Assembly: GCA_024278565.1 (NCBI GenBank)
Contig: JAJRSY010000136.1
Coordinates: 1 to 5,233 of the forward strand
Direction: 5' to 3'
DNA from: Bacteroidota bacterium
GTDB taxonomy: Bacteria > Bacteroidota > Bacteroidia > Flavobacteriales > Flavobacteriaceae
Length of the DNA: 5,233 nt
Shown: piece by piece, positions 1 through 4,573 of the stretch
How the letters are laid out: every line of letters begins with the position of its first letter
How positions within the stretch are numbered: the stretch's first letter is position 1
Program-made: the position numbers and the translations under genes
Notes under the pieces: model-generated
Seen by the model: the letters and a program-made list of their open reading frames with translations, nothing else
Told to the model about the DNA's origin: nothing
Database searches by the model: none

Positions 1-581
1 GTCGAAATCTGTGAAATAATATATAAAGCAATATCTTTTGCGGTAACGCCTTTTTTTAGTTCTCCATCCACCGAAATCTTCATCTTCTTTGGCTTAGGCT
101 GCATGATGCACTGGCTTGCCAGTACCATTTCTACTTCGCTGGTGCCAATGCCAAATGCAACAGTCCCAAAAGCCCCGTGTGTAGAGGTATGGCTGTCGCC
201 ACACACCATGGTCATCCCGGGCTGGGTAATGCCCAGTTCAGGCCCTATTACGTGTACAATGCCATGCCAGGGGTGGTTGAGCCCATATAACCGGATACCG
301 TGCTTTTCGCAGTTGCTGGTTAATGTTTCAACCTGGTTGCGAGATAATTCATCCTTAATTGATAAATGTTGTTCTATTGTCGGCACATTGTGGTCGGGTG
401 TGGCAATGGTCTTTTCGGGGCGGAAAACCTTCAACCCCCTTTTTTCCAATCCAAGGAATGCTACCGGGCTGGTAACCTCATGGATCAGGTGTTTGTCGAT
501 ATACAATACATCAGGGCCGTCTTCAACCTTTTTCACCACATGTGCGTCCCAAATCTTGTCGAATAATGTTTTTGATTTCAT
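1..581 (-). CDS. leuC: 3-isopropylmalate dehydratase large subunit, 5' part (runs off left edge)
   Basis: This is the N-terminal 193 codons of the large subunit of isopropylmalate isomerase, a 4Fe-4S aconitase-family enzyme. With LeuD it converts 2-isopropylmalate to 3-isopropylmalate in the cytoplasm, the second committed step of leucine synthesis. Seen in the sequence: an MKSKTLFDKIWDAH start, DGPDVLYIDKHLIHEVTSP at about residues 21-39, IATPDHNVPT at 59-68, and the family hallmark GDSHTSTHGAFGT at 128-140. The cluster-binding cysteines of the family lie further C-terminal and are not in the window. A full LeuC is about 465 residues, so about 40 percent is visible. The ATG at 581 gives the canonical family N-terminus. 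A GGAGGT on the minus strand lies about 20 bases upstream, too far for a normal Shine-Dalgarno. It lies downstream of leuA on the same strand and is probably cotranscribed with it; leuD and leuB may follow beyond the edge. The frame is intact, and identity is near certain. Confidence 0.96.
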   Translation of the reverse strand, partial: MKSKTLFDKIWDAHVVKKVEDGPDVLYIDKHLIHEVTSPVAFLGLEKRGLKVFRPEKTIATPDHNVPTIEQHLSIKDELSRNQVETLTSNCEKHGIRLYGLNHPWHGIVHVIGPELGITQPGMTMVCGDSHTSTHGAFGTVAFGIGTSEVEMVLASQCIMQPKPKKMKISVDGELKKGVTAKDIALYIISQIS

Positions 582-609
582 ATTTTATATTAAAAAGCCT
601 TACCTCCGA

Positions 610-631
610 TTCCTTCTCCGGGGAGAGGGAA
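610..631 (-). repeat. Pyrimidine/purine hairpin ahead of leuC
   Basis: The plus strand reads TCCTTCTCC then GGAGAGGGA, an almost perfect inverted repeat: 10 pairs from 610/631 inward including one G.T, with practically no loop (about 4 bases once the innermost pairs open). It sits 28 bases upstream of the leuC start and downstream of the larger palindromic element. There is no U-tract on either side, so it does not look like an intrinsic terminator. It could stabilise the processed leuC message, or be a fragment of a short interspersed CTCC-type repeat. The structure is directly visible; the role is unknown. Confidence 0.45.
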
Positions 632-671
632 GTTACGGAAGATGAGTAAAATTTTATAATTTCCCTTTTAT

Positions 672-837
672 TGAAGTTGTTTAAAGTCAAATTGAAAACC
701 TGCGAGTAACATCTTGATTCCATTGGGCTTCAGCTAATTTTCCTTCCATAGCTTTGGCTATGCAAAAAAAATCGAGCTTTGCCACTGAAAATCAATCTGT
801 CACTCTCGAAAATCCACTTTAACTTTAAACAACTTCA
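672..837 (-). repeat. Palindromic element copy 1 (MITE-like, between leuA and leuC)
   Basis: A 166-base non-coding element bounded by perfect 16-base TIRs (TGAAGTTGTTTAAAGT at 672-687 and its complement at 822-837). Read on the minus strand, it has a central hairpin CATAGC/GCTATG (747-752 and 757-762, loop of 4). This is nested in an outer stem ATTTT/AAAAT (737-741, 768-772) and AGCT/AGCT (732-735, 775-778), then a GGC/GCC closing pair set (726-728, 781-783). An AAGATGT box follows (709-715). The internal loop carries AAGG. Copy 2 at 2654-2815 has the same parts at nearly the same offsets (76 vs 75 bases to the hairpin, 32 vs 31 to the box, 37 vs 36 to the end). It points in the direction of leuA-leuC transcription and makes up most of the 272-base spacer. 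No transposase is visible. I infer a non-autonomous mobile element or structured repeat; I cannot attach a family name. Confidence 0.75.
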
Positions 838-853
838 TTTTTTTGTCCTGCAA

Positions 854-2356
854 CTATACTACAGGCAACTTATTAATAGCATCCAGGAAGGCTTCTGCCG
901 AAGCGGTAATGATGTCGGTATTGGCACCAAAGCCATGGTAAATCGTTTCATTGTATTCAACCTGCATGTGTACTTTCCCGATATCATCGCTTCCACGGGT
1001 AATTGCCTGGACAAGGAATTCTTCTATAACAACCTGCCTGCGGATGATTTGTTTAATTGCTTTAATGGCTGAATCGACCGGGCCATTGCCTGCTGCTGTC
1101 GCATCAAACTTTTCTCCTGCAATATCAAGGCGCACAGTTGCCATAGGGATAAGGTTTTTCCCGGTAACCACCTGCAGGAAATCGAGCTTGATGCGCTTCT
1201 CCTGCCTTGTTGCATCGCCGGCCAAAAGGGCAATATCATCATCGCGGATATCTTTTTTCTTATCGGCAATTTTTAAGAATTGCTCGTATATTTCATTCAG
1301 CTTTTCTTTGCTTAAATCAAATCCCATCAATTCGAGCCTGTGCTTTAGTGCTGCGCGTCCGCTGCGGGCGGTTAAAAGGATAGACGATTCATTGATGCCA
1401 ACATCGGTAGGGTCCATAATTTCGTAATTCTCACGATTCTTCAATACCCCGTCCTGATGAATCCCTGAGGAGTGGGCAAAAGCATTCCTTCCAACTATTG
1501 CTTTGTTGGGTTGCACAGGCATGTTCATCAATGTAGAGATTAACCGGCTTGTTCCGTATATTTTTTTTGTATTGATGTTTGTGCTAATGCCAAGGGCTTT
1601 ATACCGGCTTTTCAAAATCATTACAACTTCTTCCAATGAAGTATTCCCTGCACGTTCGCCAATCCCGTTTATGGTTACTTCAGCCTGCCTGGCTCCGTTT
1701 ATTATTCCGGCAATAGTATTTGCGGTAGCCATGCCAAGGTCGTTGTGGCAATGGGTTGCAATGGTTGCTTTCTCAATTCCTTTTACATTGTCCATCAGGA
1801 ACTTGATTTTCTCGCCAAATTCGTGTGGTAAACAATAACCTGTTGTGTCGGGTATATTTACAACTGTTGCCCCGGCTTTTATAACAGCTTCTACAACCTT
1901 TGCAAGGTACTCATTATCAGTACGTCCCGCATCTTCAGCATAGAACTCAACATCTTCAACATATTTTTTTGCATACTTAACGGCTTCAGCGGCACGCTCA
2001 ATAATATCTTCCGGGGTTGAATGGAGTTTATGATGAATATGGTAATAAGATGTGCCGATACCGGTATGGATACGCCCTTTCTTAGCGTATTGTAGTGATT
2101 CGGCAGCTACATCTATGTCTTTCTGCACTGCGCGGGTTAGGGCACAAATCGTTGGCCATGTGACCGCTTTCGAAATTTCAACTACCGATTCAAAGTCGCC
2201 AGGGCTGGAAATCGGGAATCCTGCTTCAATAACATCAACCCCCAAATCCTGTAATGCTTTAGCAACTTCAATCTTTTCAACCGTGTTTAACTGGCAACCG
2301 GGGACTTGTTCTCCGTCCCTCAATGTTGTGTCGAAAATGTAAAGCTTGTTGCTCAT
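854..2356 (-). CDS. leuA: 2-isopropylmalate synthase
   Basis: LeuA condenses acetyl-CoA with 2-oxoisovalerate to give 2-isopropylmalate, the first committed and usually leucine-feedback-inhibited step of leucine synthesis, in the cytoplasm. The 500-residue protein is close to the bacterial norm (about 510-525). Seen: FDTTLRDGEQVPG at residues 8-20, RIHTGIGTS at 95-103, HCHNDLGMATANT at 202-214, NGIGERAGNTSLEE at 230-243 and SSGIHQDGVLK at 296-306. By family knowledge, D14, H202, H204 and N238 are the metal ligands. From about 380 onward is the regulatory LeuA dimer domain, with GNGPVDSAIKAI at 423-434 and GANTDIITASAEA at 477-489, so feedback control is likely retained. Homocitrate and citramalate synthases share the fold, but the LeuA-type RIHT segment and adjacency to leuC favour LeuA. 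The ATG at 2356 gives the usual N-terminus; no Shine-Dalgarno is seen. An attenuator lies directly upstream. Confidence 0.96.
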   Translation of the reverse strand: MSNKLYIFDTTLRDGEQVPGCQLNTVEKIEVAKALQDLGVDVIEAGFPISSPGDFESVVEISKAVTWPTICALTRAVQKDIDVAAESLQYAKKGRIHTGIGTSYYHIHHKLHSTPEDIIERAAEAVKYAKKYVEDVEFYAEDAGRTDNEYLAKVVEAVIKAGATVVNIPDTTGYCLPHEFGEKIKFLMDNVKGIEKATIATHCHNDLGMATANTIAGIINGARQAEVTINGIGERAGNTSLEEVVMILKSRYKALGISTNINTKKIYGTSRLISTLMNMPVQPNKAIVGRNAFAHSSGIHQDGVLKNRENYEIMDPTDVGINESSILLTARSGRAALKHRLELMGFDLSKEKLNEIYEQFLKIADKKKDIRDDDIALLAGDATRQEKRIKLDFLQVVTGKNLIPMATVRLDIAGEKFDATAAGNGPVDSAIKAIKQIIRRQVVIEEFLVQAITRGSDDIGKVHMQVEYNETIYHGFGANTDIITASAEAFLDAINKLPVV

Positions 2357-2387
2357 TGTATAAATATTTAATATTCAATTTATATAT

Positions 2388-2422
2388 AAAAAAAAACCAT
2401 CCTCTGTTATTGAGAATGGTTT
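2388..2422 (-). terminator. Intrinsic terminator (attenuator) in the leuA leader
   Basis: On the minus strand the hairpin AAACCATTCTC / GAGGATGGTTT has 10 pairs with one internal A.C mismatch and a 7-base loop (plus positions 2394-2404 pairing with 2412-2422). It is followed at once by a run of 9 U (2388-2396, partly shared with the stem foot). This is a strong rho-independent terminator, yet it lies upstream of leuA in leuA's own direction, 31 bases before the start codon. That position makes sense only as a conditional terminator. Its 5' arm is also the target of the upstream antiterminator arm at 2456-2465. On the plus strand the hairpin is followed by TTATTTTATA, which is poorer as a terminator. 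Confidence 0.85.
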
Positions 2423-2465
2423 ATTTTATATTGTTCAGTAATTACATATCAGTATACCATTCTCA
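2411..2465 (-). promoter_or_regulatory. Antiterminator pairing of the leu attenuator
   Basis: The minus-strand segment TGAGAATGGT (2465-2456) is perfectly complementary over 10 bases to ACCATTCTCA (2420-2411), which is also the 5' arm of the terminator hairpin. After one mismatch the pairing continues for 4 more positions, one of them G.T. The two structures are mutually exclusive. The first three bases of the antiterminator arm are the TGA stop codon of the leader peptide. A ribosome finishing the leader would therefore cover this arm and let the terminator form, while a ribosome stalled at Leu17 or Leu19 would leave it free. An upstream segment within leader codons 15-18 (2483-2490, TATTCTTA on the minus strand) can pair with the same arm over 8 positions with two G.U, a candidate for the protecting 1:2 hairpin. 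Confidence 0.8.
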
Positions 2466-2534
2466 TTTCTTCATCCAAAGGATAAGAATACCTATGAGGA
2501 GTCCGAGAAGTGATATACCAATGTTTAATTTCAT
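2463..2534 (-). CDS. leuL: leu operon leader peptide (23 residues)
   Basis: A short ORF on the minus strand beginning MKLNIGISLLGLLIG and ending ILWMKK then TGA. Of 23 residues, 7 are Leu (codons TTA, 3 CTT, 3 CTC at positions 3, 9, 10, 12, 13, 17, 19) and 5 are Ile. It lies directly upstream of a terminator/antiterminator pair and of leuA on the same strand, and its stop codon overlaps the antiterminator arm. This is the layout of a classic ribosome-mediated attenuator, in which the peptide itself has no job and its translation senses charged tRNA-Leu. It is the only in-frame ATG after the TAA at 2577-2579. A hairpin TTCTTATCC/GGATGAAGAA with one bulge (2467-2488) covers codons 16-23. The alternative reading is a tiny hydrophobic membrane protein with lysine ends, but position and the RNA switch favour a leader. 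The symbol is given by analogy with enteric leuL; no homology is implied. Confidence 0.8.
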   Translation of the reverse strand: MKLNIGISLLGLLIGILILWMKK

Positions 2535-2557
2535 CTTATTACGATCTTGATAGAGTG

Positions 2558-2565
2558 CAAATATG
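2558..2565 (-). promoter_or_regulatory. Possible -7 box of the leu operon promoter
   Basis: The minus strand reads CATATTTG, matching the Bacteroidota -7 consensus TAnnTTTG at all fixed positions except the first. It would start transcription about 7 bases on, near 2551, giving a leader RNA whose peptide ATG is about 17 bases downstream. No TTG is found at the normal -33 spacing; the nearest upstream one (in GCTTG) is about 27 bases away, so the call is tentative. Confidence 0.4.
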
Positions 2566-2612
2566 AAAATAATTTTTTAAAATGAAAATAAACAAGCACT
2601 TTTATTACCTAT

Positions 2613-2644
2613 TTTTAACATCAAACTTAAGTTTTGTTTAAAAA
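2613..2644. promoter_or_regulatory. Palindrome in the leu/kinase divergent region, possible operator
   Basis: AAACTTAAGTTT at 2623-2634 is a perfect 12-base palindrome. The symmetry continues imperfectly outward to 2613-2644 (TTTT on one side matching AAAA on the other), with about 13 of 16 positions per arm paired, counting one G.T. It lies between the divergently oriented leu leader and the kinase unit, 48 bases upstream of the putative leu -7 box. A dimeric regulator site is possible. The surrounding AT-richness means such symmetry can arise by chance, so the function is only inferred. Confidence 0.3.
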
Positions 2645-2653
2645 TGGAAGTTT

Positions 2654-2815
2654 AGAGGCTGTTTGAAATTTATTTTTGTGAGAGGTTTTTGATAGATTAA
2701 GTTCTCAGGCAAGGCAAAATTGACGTGAATAGCACCGCTATTTAAGGAAATTTTAACGCAGCATGAGGGCTTAAGATGTAAAAACAAGCCAAAGGATAAA
2801 ATTCAAACAGCCTCT
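2654..2815 (+). repeat. Palindromic element copy 2 (MITE-like, upstream of kinase)
   Basis: A 162-base non-coding element with perfect 14-base TIRs (AGAGGCTGTTTGAA at 2654-2667, complement at 2802-2815). After one mismatch the arms keep pairing for about 9 more positions (2669-2677 with 2792-2800, two of them G.T). Outside the TIRs, GAAGT at 2647-2651 mirrors ACTTC at 2821-2825. The core is a hairpin AATAGC/GCTATT (2728-2733, 2737-2742) inside an outer stem AAAATT/AATTTT (2716-2721, 2749-2754), with AAGG in the internal loop and an AAGATGT box at 2773-2779. Copy 1 at 672-837 has the same plan. The TIR start AGAGGCTGTTTGAAA resembles TIRs I associate with Bacteroidota insertion-sequence derivatives. 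A TATTTTTG in the left arm (2671-2678) fits the Bacteroidota -7 consensus, so the element may supply a promoter. The right end is only 22 bases before the kinase ATG. Confidence 0.75.
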
Positions 2816-2837
2816 GAGAGACTTCAAAATAAACTAA

Positions 2838-4394
2838 ATGGAAAAACTGATTTTGTCTGTCGATTGTGGAACCCAAAGTTTAAGGGTGCTTCTTTTTTCA
2901 CTGAAAGGTGAGTTAATTGATATGGAAAAAATACCATTTGAACCCTATTGCTCCGAGCATCCCGGATGGGCAGAACAGGACCCGGAATTGTATTGGAAGA
3001 GTTTGTGTAAAGCATCCTCTGTTTTAAAAAAGCGCAATCCGGAGAATTTCAGGAAAATATGCGGAGTGGGAGTTACCACTTTACGGAATACATTGGTTAA
3101 TGTTGATAAGGAGGGGAAGCCTTTGCGCCCTGCAGTGGTTTGGCTCGACCAGAGGAAAGCTGAAATAGTTTACAGCCCGACTTTATTGATGAGGGCAGCC
3201 CTGAAGATTATTCGGATGGACGAGGTGGTCGAAAAAATGCAAAAAGAGGGGAAGTGCAACTGGATCAGGCAACAACAGCCCGGTGTTTGGGCAAAGACAT
3301 ATAAATATTTGCAGGTGTCGGGCTTTCTGAATTTCAGGCTTACCGGCCAGTTTGCCGATTCGGTGGCCTCTCAGATTGGCCACCTCCCATTTAATTACAG
3401 GCAGCTTAAATGGGGAGATCCTAAGAAACCATTTGCAATAAGTAGTAAAATATACCCCGTTGAGAAAGAAAAACTGCCGGTACTGGTGCAGCCCGGAACA
3501 CCGATTGGTAAAATTACCGGGCCGGCATCCCGGCAAACGGGTATACCGGAAGGATTGCCGGTGGTTGCCTGCGGGTCTGACAAAGGCTGTGAAACAATTG
3601 GTATGGGTGTGCTTGACCATTCCATGGCAAGTTTGAGTTTTGGCACTGCTGCTACCATACAGACAACCTCTGCCCGGTATTTTGAACCTAAACCGTTTAT
3701 GCCTGCCTACCCTGCGTCCTACCCTGGCAGGTTTAATCCTGAGATAGAAATTTTCAGGGGGTTTTGGATGGTTACATGGTTTAAAAATGAGTTTGCGCAA
3801 AAAGAAGAAAAGAAAGCCCTTTCAAAAGGAATCCCTGTGGAAGTTGTGTTAAACAAATTACTGAAAAAGACACCTCCCGGCTCGATGGGGCTTATTGTGC
3901 AGCCATATTGGAGCCCCAGCCTTTCCGAACCTTCTGCCAAAGGGGCAATGATCGGTTTTGGCGATGTGCATAAAAAAGCACACGTGTACAGGGCTGTTAT
4001 CGAAGGGCTCGCTTTTGGGTTGCTCGAAGGAATGTACAGGATTGAAAAGAAAGGCAGGTTTAAATTCAGGCAACTGGCTGTTTCGGGTGGTGCTTCACAA
4101 AGTAATGAAATTTGCCAGATTAGTGCCGATGTGTTTAACCTGCCAATTGTAAGGGGGACAACCTTCGAAACCTCGGGCCTGGGGGCAGCTATTTTAACTG
4201 CACTTGGAACTAATTGTTTTAATTCGATTGAAGAAGCGATTGAATCAATGGTCAGCTACCAGCATTCATTTGAGCCTAACCCGGAAAATGCAAAGCTTTA
4301 TAATCACCTGTACAAGAGAGTTTACCGGAAAATGTATAAATCACTGGAACCGCTTTATAAAGAAATAAGGGAAATTACCGGGTATCCGGGGTAG
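2838..4394 (+). CDS. FGGY-family carbohydrate kinase, substrate unknown
   Basis: A cytoplasmic ATP-dependent sugar kinase of the FGGY fold (glycerol kinase, xylulokinase, gluconokinase superfamily), 518 residues, the usual length. Seen: the first phosphate loop LSVDCGTQSLRVLLF at residues 6-20; WAEQDPELYW at 44-53; the substrate strand GVTTLRNTLVNVDKEGKPL at 78-96 with VVWLDQR at 100-106; CGSDKGCETIGMG at 245-257, whose D248 is the expected catalytic base; the second phosphate loop SFGTAAT at 267-273; and the adenosine motif SGGASQSN at 416-423 followed by TSGLGAAILTALG. The frame is intact. The TTLRNT segment differs from the GQMHG of xylulokinases and the NQRET of glycerol kinases, so I do not assign a sugar. 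No isomerase, transporter or dehydrogenase is adjacent to help. The ATG at 2838 directly precedes the first phosphate-loop strand; no convincing Shine-Dalgarno is present. It is transcribed away from leuA. Confidence 0.9.
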   Translation: MEKLILSVDCGTQSLRVLLFSLKGELIDMEKIPFEPYCSEHPGWAEQDPELYWKSLCKASSVLKKRNPENFRKICGVGVTTLRNTLVNVDKEGKPLRPAVVWLDQRKAEIVYSPTLLMRAALKIIRMDEVVEKMQKEGKCNWIRQQQPGVWAKTYKYLQVSGFLNFRLTGQFADSVASQIGHLPFNYRQLKWGDPKKPFAISSKIYPVEKEKLPVLVQPGTPIGKITGPASRQTGIPEGLPVVACGSDKGCETIGMGVLDHSMASLSFGTAATIQTTSARYFEPKPFMPAYPASYPGRFNPEIEIFRGFWMVTWFKNEFAQKEEKKALSKGIPVEVVLNKLLKKTPPGSMGLIVQPYWSPSLSEPSAKGAMIGFGDVHKKAHVYRAVIEGLAFGLLEGMYRIEKKGRFKFRQLAVSGGASQSNEICQISADVFNLPIVRGTTFETSGLGAAILTALGTNCFNSIEEAIESMVSYQHSFEPNPENAKLYNHLYKRVYRKMYKSLEPLYKEIREITGYPG

Positions 4395-4417
4395 GTACAT
4401 TTATGAATGTTACCTGC
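4391..4417 (+). terminator. Hairpin overlapping the kinase stop codon, possible weak terminator
   Basis: GTAGGTA at 4391-4397 pairs with TACCTGC at 4411-4417 (one G.T). With one bulged T, CATT at 4398-4401 then pairs with AATG at 4406-4409, leaving a TATG loop: 11 pairs in all. It includes the TAG stop of the kinase. What follows is AAATTTAAATTAAG rather than a U-run, so it is not a canonical intrinsic terminator. It may act as a 3' stability hairpin or a poor terminator. Confidence 0.35.
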
Positions 4418-4573
4418 AAATTTAAATTAAGAAAAAAATTACAAAATTGAAATGAAAACCTACCTTACAAATAGCACATTTGGTTTTTGCCGACACACAA
4501 AATGCCAACCAAAAAAAAACAAAAGAGCTATTTCTTGTCAACGCTCAAAGAAACAACAACAGTATTAACAAAT
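4395..4573. other. Intergenic transition to AT-rich DNA
   Basis: About 180 bases between the kinase and the next gene. It holds the tail of the stop-codon hairpin and a 7-base inverted repeat TTTGGTT (4479-4485) / AACCAAA (4507-4513) around GCCGACACACAAAATGCC. An A9 run follows at 4511-4519, and the stretch 4502-4573 is open in the frame of the following gene. A 39-codon ORF from 4452 has no protein-like character. No RNA gene is recognised. The CACATTTG at 4475-4482 resembles a -7 box but has no matching -33 element. Confidence 0.4.

Noticed and set aside
103..645. 180-residue plus-strand ORF antisense to leuC
   Set aside because: It is the reverse of the clear LeuC frame, its composition is not protein-like, and it runs on through the CTCC hairpin.
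747..771. CATAGC/GCTATG hairpin with an adjacent A8/T8 run, considered as a leuA terminator
   Set aside because: On the minus strand the T-run comes before the hairpin, and on the plus strand A follows it, so neither direction gives hairpin-then-U. It is the conserved core of the repeat element.
951..1427. 158-residue plus-strand ORF antisense to leuA
   Set aside because: A Ser/Ile-rich mirror of the LeuA regulatory domain, with no independent support.
854..2356. Homocitrate or citramalate synthase instead of LeuA
   Set aside because: The full LeuA length, the RIHTGIGTS segment, a complete LeuA dimer regulatory domain, the leucine leader and adjacent leuC all point to 2-isopropylmalate synthase.
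2323..2550. 75-residue plus-strand ORF across the leu leader
   Set aside because: It overlaps the antisense of leuA's start, the terminator and the leader peptide. The minus-strand reading explains every part of this stretch better.
2654..2837. tRNA, riboswitch or CRISPR repeat in the kinase upstream region
   Set aside because: There is no cloverleaf or T-arm motif, no repeated spacer-repeat unit, and no known riboswitch core. The TIRs and the match to 672-837 explain the structure.
3183..3800. 205-residue minus-strand ORF inside the kinase
   Set aside because: Fully antisense to the intact FGGY kinase, with no recognisable motif; a shadow frame of GC-richer coding DNA.
4452..4571. 39-codon ORF beginning MKTYLTNSTFGF
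   Set aside because: Low-complexity Lys/Gln-rich translation across the A-run and inverted repeat, out of frame with the longer open frame, with no start signal.
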